Below, in pieces: positions 1-8,605 of a stretch of DNA of 64,000 bases. Source of the stretch: Taibaiella sp. KBW10 (GTDB lineage Bacteria; Bacteroidota; Bacteroidia; Chitinophagales; Chitinophagaceae); assembly GCF_003852495.1 (NCBI RefSeq), contig NZ_QAJI01000005.1:91790-155789 (forward strand), written 5' to 3'. Made by a program: the position numbers and the translations under genes. The first letter of the stretch is position 1. Every line of letters starts with the position of its first letter. The notes beneath the pieces are model-generated. The model worked only from the letters and a program-made list of their open reading frames with translations. It did not search any database and was not told the DNA's origin.

Positions 1-93
1 GGTGTCTACGATTTCTAACAGAGCACAGATAATAGCGGTGACCACAATAATGACCCGTCTACTGCCATACTCTACTAAAGAGTCTTGTTCCAT
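1..93 (-). CDS. MFS drug efflux transporter, EmrB/DHA2-like (N-terminal fragment)
   Basis: Only the first 31 codons lie in the window; the gene runs off the left edge. They read MEQDSLVEYGSRR followed by a hydrophobic first membrane helix that ends in IVDT. The EIVDT ending of helix 1 is typical of the DHA2 (14-TM) drug:H+ antiporters that pair with EmrA. The start ATG lies 26 bp beyond the stop of the emrA-like gene on the same strand, so it is the last visible gene of the tetR-tolC-emrA operon. Family assignment rests mostly on this context and on the short helix motif; substrate cannot be told. Confidence 0.7.
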   Translation of the reverse strand, partial: MEQDSLVEYGSRRVIIVVTAIICALLEIVDT

Positions 94-119
94 AATTTAT
101 TCAATCAATGATTAAAGAT

Positions 120-1235
120 TTATTTCAAATGCACGTCGACAAATACATTCATACCGGAACTCAGTTTATTCAGGAATTCCTTGCTGGCATTTGTGTTAAA
201 GTCGATTCTTACCGGTACCCTTTGTACTGTTTTAATAAAGTTACCAGAAGCATTATCCGGCGGCAACAGAGATGTTTTAGAGCCGGTGGCCGGTGCAAAT
301 GAGGTTATGGTACCTTCCAGCTCCTGGTTTGGATAGGCATCAACTTTAAGGGAAACTTTCTGACCGATTTTCATTTTGGTCAATTGTGTTTCTTTAAAAT
401 TAGCAACCACCCATTTTTTATCATCCGGTATAATCTGGAATAAAGCTTGTCCGGGTTGTACCATTTGTCCGGGTTGAATATTTACGGTACCCACATGGCC
501 ATCTACAGCAGCCAGGACTACAGTATAGCTCAGGTTCAATTTAGCGGCAACTACACCCGCTTCGGCTTGTGCTATAGAAGCATTTGCCACCGCAACCTGT
601 CCGCGGTTAATCCCGCTTTGTGCCGCTACAGAAGCCGTTTGCTTACCTGCAGCTTGTTTTTGCGCATTAAGTATACCCAATTGTTTTTGGGCAATCAAAT
701 ATGCTGCTTCTGCTTGTTCAAATTGTTGTTGGGTAACAGAGTGATCTTTGATCAGGTTTTGAAAACGCTCATAGTCTTTTTGTGTTCTCCACAAATTCAC
801 TTTGGCACTTTCAATCTGTGCATCGATTGTATTCGTATTGGCTTGAGACGAAACCACATTATTTTGTGTTACAGATTCGCCCGCAGCGGCTACACCCACG
901 CTGCTTCTTGCAGAGATCAGCTGTGCTTCTGCTTCTGTCAGTTTCACGGCATAATCCCGATCATCCAAGACCAACAAGGTATCGCCTTTTTTTACGTATT
1001 GGTTATCTTGTACTTTGATTTGAGCGACATAGCCGCCTACTCTAGGAATAACCGGGCTGATGCGGCTGCTCACCTGTGCATCATCGGTATCTTCATGCTT
1101 TTGTGATTCCACGTATTTATAAAAACCGTAACTGCCGCCAAGTATTACTAATGCTCCAAATATCAGAGCAAATTTTTTGCTTTGTTTCTTTTTAGGCAAA
1201 GTTTCTGTGCTGTTTTGAGAATTATTGTTTTCCAT
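120..1235 (-). CDS. emrA: HlyD/EmrA-family membrane fusion protein of a drug efflux pump
   Basis: Periplasmic adaptor that links an inner-membrane MFS pump to a TolC-type outer membrane channel. The 371-residue protein has one N-terminal membrane anchor (about residues 23-45), a beta-barrel/lipoyl half-motif with VPRVGGYVAQIKV-like sequence near residue 65-90, a long alanine- and glutamine-rich coiled-coil hairpin (about 85-230), and the second lipoyl half around GHVGTVNIQPGQMVQPGQ. The C-terminal part carries the barrel found in EmrA proteins. It lies 27 bp downstream of tolC and 26 bp upstream of the emrB-like gene, so co-transcription is likely, probably under the TetR repressor. Length and order fit EmrA well; transported drugs are unknown. 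Confidence 0.9.
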   Translation of the reverse strand: MENNNSQNSTETLPKKKQSKKFALIFGALVILGGSYGFYKYVESQKHEDTDDAQVSSRISPVIPRVGGYVAQIKVQDNQYVKKGDTLLVLDDRDYAVKLTEAEAQLISARSSVGVAAAGESVTQNNVVSSQANTNTIDAQIESAKVNLWRTQKDYERFQNLIKDHSVTQQQFEQAEAAYLIAQKQLGILNAQKQAAGKQTASVAAQSGINRGQVAVANASIAQAEAGVVAAKLNLSYTVVLAAVDGHVGTVNIQPGQMVQPGQALFQIIPDDKKWVVANFKETQLTKMKIGQKVSLKVDAYPNQELEGTITSFAPATGSKTSLLPPDNASGNFIKTVQRVPVRIDFNTNASKEFLNKLSSGMNVFVDVHLK

Positions 1236-1262
1236 TTCTTATTTTGATTATAATCTGATTTA

Positions 1263-2618
1263 TTATTTTTTTTGAGGATAATATGTTTGGTTTAACAAAC
1301 CGGAGGTAAGGAGTAATTTATTATATGCGATCTTGCTGTCTACTTTTGCAAATTCATAGTTTACATTGGCCTGCAGTTTGCTCGCATCTGCATCTAAAAG
1401 CTCTGTGGCGGTTGCTAAACTGTTATCGTATTTGTTCTTTACAATTTTATAGTTTTCATTAGCCAGGTCTATCGCACTCGACAGCACATCCACTTTTTTC
1501 AGGCTTTCCTGATAGTCTTGGTAAGCCTTATGGATCTGTACTTTAATACCATCTACCATTTCTTCTTGTGCCAGTTTGATATCTTCTTGCTGCGCTACGC
1601 TTTGTTTTACTTTCGCCTTGTTTTTATACAAATCCGCGATGTTATAGCTCAGTCCGACACCCACATTCATGGCATTCTGTACGGTTACGAGATTATGTAC
1701 ATCTGCGGCAATATAGCTTCCGCTCAAAGCTAGAGAAGGCAAGTAAGCACCTTTGGTAATCTTTGTATTGTATGCCGCCGCTTCCGCACGGTTTTCTAAT
1801 GCGGCCAGGTCTTTCCGGTTTTGCATGGCCTGAACCGAAAAATTGTCTACCGCCTGCAAATTCACCACTTCGTGATGGATGTCTTTCGCGATCCCGATTT
1901 CGGTCTGATCGTCTATACCCAATAAAAGGTCAAAATTATAATTAGCGATCTTTGTATCGTTTTCCGCGTCCAGCAAAGCCAGTTCCATGTTTTTTTCCTG
2001 TAGTTGAATATTCAACAGGTCATTACGCGGTATCAGGCCATTTTTTTCCATATTGGTAAAATCTTTCGCCCTTTGATTAGAAGTCTTAAGATTTTCCTTA
2101 ACCAGATTCAGATAAGATTGGGCTTTATACAAATTGTAATAGGACTCTATCGTATTTTGGATCACGGCTTCCTGCTGATTGTCCACATCCAGGGTAGCTG
2201 CTTTCTGCAGGTATTTCGCAGCTTGTATGCCATTGGAAATGCGGCTCCCTGAATATAAGGGAAGGGATGCTGTAGCCATTCCCAGTGCTACCTGATTTAC
2301 TTTAAAACTTCCTGAAGACTGCTCTCCGCCTTCAGAAGCCAGGGATTTTAATAAAGGGCCACTGATGCTTGGCGTGTTCAGGCGCATGTATTGTGCGCTG
2401 ATCTTCACATCCGGTAGCCGACGGTCTTTGGCTTCTTCTACCTGTGCGTTCGCAATGTTGAGTGCTACGGCACTTCTTTTCAGGGATTTGTTGTTTTTCA
2501 CCCCCAGTTCAATAGCTTCTTCAAGACTCATATTTCTTTTTTCCTGAGCCAAAGCGTCTAAAGACATAGCCATGAGTGCAGCGAATGCAAATACGGATAA
2601 CTTATTTTTCTGTATCAT
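1263..2618 (-). CDS. tolC: TolC-family outer membrane efflux protein
   Basis: Outer membrane channel of the tripartite pump. The 451-residue protein has a Sec signal peptide (cleavage probably after ALAQ, about residue 25), followed by LSLEEAIELGVKNNKSL-type sequence that opens TolC/OEP domains, and two related long-helix repeats with MQNRKDLAALENRAEAA in the second half. The start ATG overlaps the last 17 bp of the upstream tetR gene, which argues for translational coupling and shared regulation. It ends with LTSGLLNQ, as OEP proteins usually do. Assignment to the family is secure; partner specificity comes from its adjacent emrA and emrB-like genes. Confidence 0.92.
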   Translation of the reverse strand: MIQKNKLSVFAFAALMAMSLDALAQEKRNMSLEEAIELGVKNNKSLKRSAVALNIANAQVEEAKDRRLPDVKISAQYMRLNTPSISGPLLKSLASEGGEQSSGSFKVNQVALGMATASLPLYSGSRISNGIQAAKYLQKAATLDVDNQQEAVIQNTIESYYNLYKAQSYLNLVKENLKTSNQRAKDFTNMEKNGLIPRNDLLNIQLQEKNMELALLDAENDTKIANYNFDLLLGIDDQTEIGIAKDIHHEVVNLQAVDNFSVQAMQNRKDLAALENRAEAAAYNTKITKGAYLPSLALSGSYIAADVHNLVTVQNAMNVGVGLSYNIADLYKNKAKVKQSVAQQEDIKLAQEEMVDGIKVQIHKAYQDYQESLKKVDVLSSAIDLANENYKIVKNKYDNSLATATELLDADASKLQANVNYEFAKVDSKIAYNKLLLTSGLLNQTYYPQKK

Positions 2619-3246
2619 TTGTTAAATATGCTTTTAGCATTGTTTTTAATTCTTTACTTAATTTTTTGATCACTTTATTTTTATATGCCTCGCCATCGTT
2701 GTCGGGAATATTGTAGACTAAACTGTAATAAGGGGTATTGCTGATGATATGGTTGATGGCACCAATCATGATACAAGCAAGCATGATTACATCCACATCT
2801 TTCCTAAAGATGCCGGCCTCCTGGCCTTTCTTAATCACCGCATCAATCATCTTCCTGTTATCCATCCTGCTTTTGATGATTTTACTGAAGATCACGGAGT
2901 CCTTTTGCGCCTCGATGGTTGTCTCGCGGATCATGATCTTATTAAATCTTCTGTTCTGATAAAAAGAGAGGATAAAATAATCGACCAGCCGTTCAATTTT
3001 CTGTAAAGGCTCTGAGGTATTATTGACCAGGATAGCATCTATTTCAGAAGTCTTTTCGGACAAGTGTTTCTCAAATATGGCTTCCAGCAGTTCCTGTTTA
3101 GAACCGAAATAGTAGGAAATCATGGCCAGGTTTACTTCTGCGGCATCTGCAATATTCCGTACCGAAGTCCTCGTAAAACCCTGCTCTGAAAATAACTCTA
3201 AGGCTATTTCCATAATATGCAATTGCTTATCATTATACTCGCTCAT
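2602..3246 (-). CDS. TetR/AcrR-family transcriptional repressor of the efflux operon
   Basis: The 214-residue protein has a typical TetR N-terminal helix-turn-helix (about residues 8-54, with ALELFSEQGFTRTSVRNIA and the recognition helix ISYYFGSKQELL) and an all-helical C-terminal ligand domain. It is the first gene of the tetR-tolC-emrA-emrB operon and overlaps tolC by 17 bp. A 21-bp-arm palindrome starting about 27 bp upstream of its start is the obvious operator. By analogy with TetR regulators of this layout it should repress its own operon and be released by a pump substrate or membrane-active compound; the ligand is not visible from sequence. Confidence 0.9.
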   Translation of the reverse strand: MSEYNDKQLHIMEIALELFSEQGFTRTSVRNIADAAEVNLAMISYYFGSKQELLEAIFEKHLSEKTSEIDAILVNNTSEPLQKIERLVDYFILSFYQNRRFNKIMIRETTIEAQKDSVIFSKIIKSRMDNRKMIDAVIKKGQEAGIFRKDVDVIMLACIMIGAINHIISNTPYYSLVYNIPDNDGEAYKNKVIKKLSKELKTMLKAYLTNDTEK

Positions 3247-3272
3247 ACAAAATCAAACGGTTGTTTAAATGC

Positions 3273-3318
3273 AAAATTATAAATTAATTAAACAAACGTT
3301 TAATTAATTTATAATTTT
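3273..3318. promoter_or_regulatory. Candidate TetR operator: 21-bp-arm perfect palindrome
   Basis: Two perfectly complementary 21-nt arms (3273-3293 and 3298-3318) flank a 4-nt centre AAAC. The core reads TTTAATTAAAC-AAAC-GTTTAATTAA. It sits just upstream of tetR. A shorter related half-site pair, AAACGGTTGTTT, lies at about 3255-3266, closer to the start codon. Palindromes of this kind immediately upstream of a self-regulated tetR are the usual operator. The A/T richness could alternatively reflect overlapping promoter elements. Confidence 0.6.
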
Positions 3319-3344
3319 CACAAAACGTTCACATCTATAATGCA

Positions 3345-3374
3345 ATAAGCACCACCCTTCCGGATAGTGCTTAT
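3345..3374 (-). terminator. Hairpin downstream of the small membrane protein gene
   Basis: Arms ATAAGCAC (3345-3352) and GTGCTTAT (3367-3374) flank a 14-nt loop, just beyond the stop of the minus-strand gene at 3404. No strong T-run follows, so terminator function is moderate. Confidence 0.45.
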
Positions 3375-3403
3375 CGTATTATAACATACTGTTTAATAAT
3401 GTT

Positions 3404-3628
3404 TTATGCTGTTTTTTTGGCCAGAAATAAGTGATAAATCTGTATGAGGCCAATAAGGCCATTGGAGATGATGATCGGGTATTTCCAACCTAATAAAATG
3501 CCATAGGCAACAAAAAGAATACAGCCTACAAGGTTAATGATGCGGACTATTTTCAGTTGTTTGGGGATAAAAGAGATGACGAGTAAGGCCATGGCAAAGT
3601 ATCCTACGATTTCTACATAATCTCCCAT
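3404..3628 (-). CDS. Small three-helix membrane protein, YgjV/PQ-loop-like
   Basis: A 74-residue protein with three predicted membrane helices: about residues 6-22, 29-47 and 50-68. The pattern GYFAMALLVISFIPKQLKIVRIINLVGC, with a basic loop after helix 1 and an asparagine-glycine pair at the start of helix 2, is reminiscent of YgjV/SemiSWEET-like half-transporters found as small single genes in Bacteroidota. It is monocistronic, lying between murF and tetR. No substrate can be inferred, and the assignment to the PQ-loop/SWEET superfamily is tentative. Confidence 0.65.
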   Translation of the reverse strand: MGDYVEIVGYFAMALLVISFIPKQLKIVRIINLVGCILFVAYGILLGWKYPIIISNGLIGLIQIYHLFLAKKTA

Positions 3629-3680
3629 TTTAAACTATATTTCAAGGGTTAATGTTCCAAAATTAAAGGCCTAATTTACT

Positions 3681-4976
3681 TTAGGCTTTCTTCAGGGCTT
3701 CCAAAACGAGTTCCATTTGCGCGCCACGGGAGCCTTTGATCAGAATAGCCGCTTCTTGCAGGTCCAGCTGTGCCAACCAGGCTGCTGCTGCAGTCGAGGT
3801 TTCAAACCATTGGTAAGGATGATCGATTCCTTCAAATTCTTTTCCCACGAGGATCACCTCTTTAAATTGTAGTTGCTCTGCCAGATCCACGAGCGCTTTA
3901 TGCTCTTCTGCGCAGCTATCGCCCATTTCTTTCATGGCACCCAACATAAGCCATTTCGTTTTCGGCGTTTGCAGCGCAGCCATATTCTCTATCGCCAGCT
4001 TCATACTACTAGGGTTGGCATTATAGGCATCCAGGACGATCATATTCGTACCCAGCTGTAATAATTGGGAACGGCTGTTAGAAGGGGCATATTGCTCCAA
4101 GGCCTGCTTTATGGTATCAATATCCATATCAAAATAGGTTCCGATCGCAATGGCGGCCAATACATTGGGCAAATTATAATCGCCTACCAACTGGGTTTGG
4201 ATACTGGTCTCCATACCCGAACTTAAAACTGCTACATTTAGCAAACCTGCGCCCTGCAAGGCTTTCCCAATGAGCTGAGCATTTGCTGTTCCGTAGCTGT
4301 ACTGGCGGTTAATTCCTTGTGCCATCGTACTCAGATAGTCCAGATCGCTATTGATAAAGATCATTCCCTCATGTGCCCTGAGGTAGTCAAATAATTCTCC
4401 TTTGGCTTTCTTAATGCCTTCCACACTGCCAAACCCTTCCAAATGCGCCTTTCCAACATTATTGATCAAGCCAAAATCCGGTTCGGCTATTGTACAATAA
4501 AAAGCGATTTCTTTTTGATGGTTTGCGCCCATTTCTATGATGGCCATTTCCGCATCCGATCGGATTTTCAAAATGGTGAGGGGCACCCCAATATGGTTAT
4601 TCAGGTTCCCTTCTGTAGCATAGGTTTTGTATCGGGCAGACAGCACCTGTGTCACCAGCTCTTTGGTGGTGGTTTTTCCGTTTGTACCCGTAATGGCGAT
4701 AAAAGGAATGGTAAATTGGCGCCGGTGATGTAAAGCCAGTTGTTGCAAGGCCGGCAAGACTTCTGCAACAAGCAGGCAGCGCTCGTTAAGCACCGCAGCG
4801 GCTTCGTCTACAATGCAGTATGCCGCACCGGCATCTAAGGCTGTTTGCACAAAATCGTTGCCATTAAAACTGGCTCCTTTCAAGGCAAAATACAAATCGC
4901 CCGGCTGTAATTTCCGTGTATCAGTTTGTACCTGTGGGTGTTGCAGGTATATATCGTATAAGGATGCAATCGTCAT
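3681..4976 (-). CDS. murF: UDP-N-acetylmuramoyl-tripeptide--D-alanyl-D-alanine ligase
   Basis: Cytoplasmic Mur ligase that adds D-Ala-D-Ala to the UDP-MurNAc-tripeptide in peptidoglycan synthesis. The 431-residue protein shows the ATP-binding loop GTNGKTT at residues 97-103, the EMGANHQKEI segment of the central domain, the NNVGKAHLEGFGS motif, and the DAYNANPSSMK motif at the start of the C-terminal domain, all diagnostic of MurF. Length is in the usual range. It starts 14 bp after the stop of tilS, so the two are probably co-transcribed. MurE and MurC were considered, but the DAYNANP motif and the N-terminal RKLQPGDLYFALKG segment favour MurF. Confidence 0.96.
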   Translation of the reverse strand: MTIASLYDIYLQHPQVQTDTRKLQPGDLYFALKGASFNGNDFVQTALDAGAAYCIVDEAAAVLNERCLLVAEVLPALQQLALHHRRQFTIPFIAITGTNGKTTTKELVTQVLSARYKTYATEGNLNNHIGVPLTILKIRSDAEMAIIEMGANHQKEIAFYCTIAEPDFGLINNVGKAHLEGFGSVEGIKKAKGELFDYLRAHEGMIFINSDLDYLSTMAQGINRQYSYGTANAQLIGKALQGAGLLNVAVLSSGMETSIQTQLVGDYNLPNVLAAIAIGTYFDMDIDTIKQALEQYAPSNSRSQLLQLGTNMIVLDAYNANPSSMKLAIENMAALQTPKTKWLMLGAMKEMGDSCAEEHKALVDLAEQLQFKEVILVGKEFEGIDHPYQWFETSTAAAAWLAQLDLQEAAILIKGSRGAQMELVLEALKKA

Positions 4977-4990
4977 GATTATTCCGAATT

Positions 4991-6361
4991 TTATATTGCT
5001 TTGTTTTTGGTAAATTTCAGGTGCAGTAAGGCGGTATTCCCGTCCGGGACTTTAAATCGCTCATCGCTGCGCAAACCACATACCCACATAATCTTTTTCT
5101 GCTGTTCCAATACCCAAATATCTTCTTTTTCGTGCAAAGGTATCTTGGCATCTATCAATAATTTTTTTACTTTTTTCTTTTTCATCCCCATTCCGAACGG
5201 ATACAGGTAATCACCCTCTCTCCAGGGCCTTAGCACTAAGGGAAAGGTAAGCTTATCTGCTGCGACAAAGAGCTCATCCGGGCCAATGTGGCCGGCATCC
5301 GGAATGGCCGCCACTGGCCGTATCTCTACTGTAAATGTTTTCCCGCTAAGGGTTCTGGTATCTTCTTTGATCAGTATATGGCCACTCTCTGCTTCTTTAT
5401 GAGGTGTAAGGATAAAGAAATGACGGTCTTTTATCAATCGGTAATCGCCCAGTGGTATATAATGGCCAGATATGCTGTGCATCATATGGAGTACATCGGG
5501 CAGTTGTGCCGGGCTGAGCCCGAAGGGTTTTAAAAGCTCATATACGATGGTTCCCAAAGGCTTGCAATGCATGAGCCGTCGCAAAGGAATACGGTACTCA
5601 CTACCCTGCTGCTGTAACAACTTCTTTCTATACCCTGCTATACTTTGCTCATATAAGATCTCCACTTCTGCAAAGCGCTGTGTATTTGCGTACAGGTTTG
5701 TTACTGCATTAGGGAAAACCTGTTCTATTGCGGGCAATAAATGATGCCGGATATTATTGCGCAGATAATCGTCCTTCTGATTGCTTTTATCTTCGCGCCA
5801 TGCTATATGTTCTGTTTCTGCATACTGAATAATCGCTTCTTTTTTGAAGGATAATAAGGGGCGGATAATGCGTTTCTTTTCGGGTAAGATGCCATGCAGG
5901 CCGGCAATACCGGTTCCTTTAAAGAAATTAATCAACAGTGTTTCTACACTATCCTGCTGATGGTGCGCGGTTGCAATACAATCATATCCCAATTCCTTTC
6001 GTACCTGCTCAAACCACTCATATCGGATATGGCGGGCGGTTACCTGTACATTCGTTCCCTGATCGGCCATAATTGCCGTAGTATCAAAATCGGTAACCTG
6101 GCAGGCCACCTGATGCAATGCTGCCCATTCACGCACCAAATCAGCATCGGCATCGGAGTCTGCTCCCCGCAAATGAAAATTGCAGTGGGCTATGGCAAAG
6201 TCAAAACCAGCCAGGCCATAGGGCGAGCGGGCATAGTACTGCTTTGCCTTCCGGAATAAGTCTGCCATGACCATACTGTCGACGCCGCCACTAAGGGCAA
6301 GGAGCACCGTGCAATGCCGCCAATTATATTGTTCTATTATTTTAATGAATTTATCCAGCAT
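4991..6361 (-). CDS. tilS: tRNA(Ile)-lysidine synthetase
   Basis: Essential enzyme that converts the wobble C34 of tRNA-Ile(CAU) to lysidine so that it reads AUA codons. The 456-residue protein has the PP-loop SGGVDS at residues 24-29, the AHCNFHLRGADSDADADLV segment, the HHQQDSVETLLINFFKGTG motif and the RPLLSFKKEAI segment of the N-type ATP pyrophosphatase fold. The C-terminal TilS domain (about 370-450) includes LRPWREGDYLYPFGMG and KKKVKKLLIDAKIP. It is followed at 14 bp by murF and preceded by a symmetrical terminator that separates it from the ompH genes. Confidence 0.96.
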   Translation of the reverse strand: MLDKFIKIIEQYNWRHCTVLLALSGGVDSMVMADLFRKAKQYYARSPYGLAGFDFAIAHCNFHLRGADSDADADLVREWAALHQVACQVTDFDTTAIMADQGTNVQVTARHIRYEWFEQVRKELGYDCIATAHHQQDSVETLLINFFKGTGIAGLHGILPEKKRIIRPLLSFKKEAIIQYAETEHIAWREDKSNQKDDYLRNNIRHHLLPAIEQVFPNAVTNLYANTQRFAEVEILYEQSIAGYRKKLLQQQGSEYRIPLRRLMHCKPLGTIVYELLKPFGLSPAQLPDVLHMMHSISGHYIPLGDYRLIKDRHFFILTPHKEAESGHILIKEDTRTLSGKTFTVEIRPVAAIPDAGHIGPDELFVAADKLTFPLVLRPWREGDYLYPFGMGMKKKKVKKLLIDAKIPLHEKEDIWVLEQQKKIMWVCGLRSDERFKVPDGNTALLHLKFTKNKAI

Positions 6362-6396
6362 AGCTTAATCTTCGCGCCGACAAAGGTACATACAAT

Positions 6397-6428
6397 AAAA
6401 AACCTCTTCAAGCTTGAAGAGGTTTTTT
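6397..6428. terminator. Perfect 16-bp-arm palindromic terminator between ompH and tilS
   Basis: AAAAAACCTCTTCAAG (6397-6412) is immediately followed by its exact complement ending in TTTTTT (6413-6428). Placed 25 bp after the stop of the second ompH gene, it should end minus-strand transcription from the murI-ompH side. The A-run on one flank and T-run on the other make it usable in both directions. Confidence 0.85.
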
Positions 6429-6452
6429 ATACACAAAATATATTAAAAGGCC

Positions 6453-6947
6453 TTATTTAGCACCCAATTTTGTTTTTAACTGAGGCGTTACATTATCAGA
6501 ATCTTTGGCGAATAAAACGCTTTCTGCATTCAAAATGTAATCATAACCATTGGCAGCCGCATATTCTTTAATCGCTTTTTGCGCTTTATCCAATACTGGT
6601 TTTACCAATTCGTTGCGTTTTGCTTCGATTTTGTCCTGAGAAGATTGCTCATACTCAGAAACTCTTTTTTGTAAAGCAGCAATTTCAGATTCCTTTGCTT
6701 CTCTTACGGCATCGGTCAATGTTTTACCGGTTTTATTATAAGCTTCAAATTTTGTTTGAAGTTCTGTACCCATTGTTTTGTAGGTATCTTCAAAGGTTTT
6801 TGCGTATGCTTCCAGATCTTTATTCGCTTTCACCATTTCCGGCATTGTCGCTAATAATTCATTAGCATTTACATACCCGATCTTTTGTGCATTTGCACCA
6901 ATCGCCATCAATACTCCTACAACGGCTAATACAAAGAATTTTCTCAT
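6453..6947 (-). CDS. OmpH/Skp-family periplasmic chaperone (copy 2)
   Basis: A 164-residue secreted protein with a Sec signal peptide (about residues 1-20, ending ANAQ), then the IGYVNANELLATMPEM segment that begins OmpH/Skp domains, a long basic coiled coil (about 40-125), and a C-terminal strand region with GYDYILNAESVLFAKDSDNVT. Skp proteins are trimeric holdases that carry unfolded outer membrane proteins across the periplasm. It is the second of two tandem ompH genes, 45 bp after the first; in Bacteroidota such pairs commonly sit near bamA and murI. Here the order is murI, ompH, ompH, then a terminator. Confidence 0.93.
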   Translation of the reverse strand: MRKFFVLAVVGVLMAIGANAQKIGYVNANELLATMPEMVKANKDLEAYAKTFEDTYKTMGTELQTKFEAYNKTGKTLTDAVREAKESEIAALQKRVSEYEQSSQDKIEAKRNELVKPVLDKAQKAIKEYAAANGYDYILNAESVLFAKDSDNVTPQLKTKLGAK

Positions 6948-6992
6948 TTCTAATTTTATTTTTTAATTTTTATGTGTGCAAATATATATGAA

Positions 6993-7511
6993 TTATTTTT
7001 TCGCATTGGGTATTAATTTCAAAACTTCTTCGCTTTTGTCCAGTTTAGGGTCTGCGTAGAAGATGGTAATACCACCGGATTTATCATAAATCATATCGTA
7101 ACCTCTTGAAGTTGCAAAAGTTTGTACGGTATTAAATACTTTATCCTGAATGGGTTTGATCAGGTTTTGGCGTTTTTTGAATAATTCGCCTTCATAGCCA
7201 AAATATTTTTTCTGTAAATCTTTTGCTTCTTTTTCTTTTGTTACGATTTCGCTTTCTCTTTTAGCCCTCATCGTCTCAGAAAGCATGGCGCGCTCTGCCT
7301 GGTAGCTTTTATACATTTGGTCTACACTCTGCATTTTTGCATCTACTTCTTTCTGCCAGCCATCAGATATATTGTCCAGTTGTTTTTGCGCATCACTATA
7401 TTCCGGAATTTTATCCAGGATATATTTGGAATCGATCACGCAGTATTTCTGTGCCTGTGTGGCCAGGCTAGTCCCGAGGACCATTAATGCAGCGACAATT
7501 AATTTTTTCAT
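6993..7511 (-). CDS. OmpH/Skp-family periplasmic chaperone (copy 1)
   Basis: A 172-residue Skp-like protein with signal peptide (cleavage likely after TQAQ, about residue 20), the CVIDSKYILDKIPEYSDAQKQL opening, a long lysine/glutamate-rich coiled coil (about 45-130) and a C-terminal strand segment GYDMIYDKSGGITIFYADPKLD. It shares layout but only moderate identity with its neighbour, suggesting an old duplication with division of labour. The single cysteine right after the signal peptide is C24, not in a lipobox, so the protein is probably soluble in the periplasm. It lies 86 bp downstream of murI. Confidence 0.93.
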   Translation of the reverse strand: MKKLIVAALMVLGTSLATQAQKYCVIDSKYILDKIPEYSDAQKQLDNISDGWQKEVDAKMQSVDQMYKSYQAERAMLSETMRAKRESEIVTKEKEAKDLQKKYFGYEGELFKKRQNLIKPIQDKVFNTVQTFATSRGYDMIYDKSGGITIFYADPKLDKSEEVLKLIPNAKK

Positions 7512-7597
7512 AATGTTTTATCTATTTTAAATGTGCTTTTTAGATGTCCGAAGTTAAGTTAAGTTTAATTAATACCCGTATAAAGCTGCAATTTTCA

Positions 7598-8422
7598 CTA
7601 TTTTTTGACAACATTACAGGATTGGGCTTTTATGTCTTTTCCGAAGAACAAACTGGCATGTGCTTCAAAATCAGATACTTCACCCGTAGTATAGAACAAC
7701 ATATCCCCTTTTCTATCAACACCGGTTTCTGTTTCGGAATGGCGTTTCAGATAAGCCTCCAGGCTATCCGCTACCAATTCGCCCTGACTTATTATGTTAA
7801 CGGATTCCGGCACGAATTGTTGTATGATGGGCTTTAAAATCGGATAATGGGTACAGGCAAGCAGTATCGTATCGATGGCTTTATCTGCCAGCAGCAGTTG
7901 CTCCACATCGGATCTTATGATGAGTTTTGCCGCATCGGTCTGATAGGCATTGGCTTCGACCAAAGGTACCCACAAAGGGCAGGCATGCTGGCTGACTTGT
8001 ATTTCCGGGGCGAAGTGTGCCATTTCAATCACATAGGAATTAGATGCTACGGTACCGGAAGTGCCCAGTATGCCAATATGGTTTGTCCTGGAATACTGGT
8101 GAATAATTTCTGCGGTAGGCCGAATGACTCCTAAAACTCTTTTCTCCGGGCCTATTTTGGGTAAATCGTTTTGTTGAATGGTTCTTAATGCCTTGGCAGA
8201 AGCGGTATTACAGGCGAGGATGACCAGGTCGCAACCGGCATCAAATAACCATTGTACACATTCAAGGGTATATTGGTATACGGTCTCAAAAGAACGGTTA
8301 CCATAGGGTGCCCGTGCATTGTCGCCAAGGTATATATAGTTATAGTCCGGCATTTTGGCCACGATAGCCTTAAATACCGTAAGCCCTCCGTAACCTGAAT
8401 CAAAAATACCGATAGATGCCAT
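7598..8422 (-). CDS. murI: Glutamate racemase
   Basis: Makes D-glutamate for peptidoglycan. The 274-residue protein has all catalytic landmarks of the family: IGIFDSGYGGLTV with Asp8, GDNARAPYGNRS near residues 33-44, the first catalytic cysteine in ACNTAS (Cys71) and the second in ACTHYP (Cys190). Length is normal. It is the promoter-proximal gene of a minus-strand run with the two ompH genes, and diverges from the araC-like gene across a 183-bp spacer. Confidence 0.97.
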   Translation of the reverse strand: MASIGIFDSGYGGLTVFKAIVAKMPDYNYIYLGDNARAPYGNRSFETVYQYTLECVQWLFDAGCDLVILACNTASAKALRTIQQNDLPKIGPEKRVLGVIRPTAEIIHQYSRTNHIGILGTSGTVASNSYVIEMAHFAPEIQVSQHACPLWVPLVEANAYQTDAAKLIIRSDVEQLLLADKAIDTILLACTHYPILKPIIQQFVPESVNIISQGELVADSLEAYLKRHSETETGVDRKGDMLFYTTGEVSDFEAHASLFFGKDIKAQSCNVVKK

Positions 8423-8553
8423 TAGGGAATAATTAATGAAGCCTGCAAATTAAGGAATCTCCGGCAAATTCATTCCGACAGGGCCGGCTTCCTTTTTGAT
8501 CCTTTTAACACCGCCACTTTATGTCCGGCAGGGCTACAATATTTTTAATGCCT

Positions 8554-8561
8554 TATCTTTG
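8554..8561 (+). promoter_or_regulatory. Possible Bacteroidota -7 box upstream of the AraC gene
   Basis: TATCTTTG matches the Bacteroidota -7 consensus TAnnTTTG, 45 bp upstream of the ATG at 8606. I see no good TTTG -33 box at the expected distance, so this is a weak call. Confidence 0.35.
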
Positions 8562-8605
8562 CGCGATATGCCTGTGAACAGTTCACTTCGTTAATCAGAT
8601 AAAGC

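Noticed and set aside
447..1106. 219-codon open frame on the plus strand opposite emrA
   Set aside because: It is a shadow of the emrA coding sequence: the minus-strand protein has full family features, while this frame has none.
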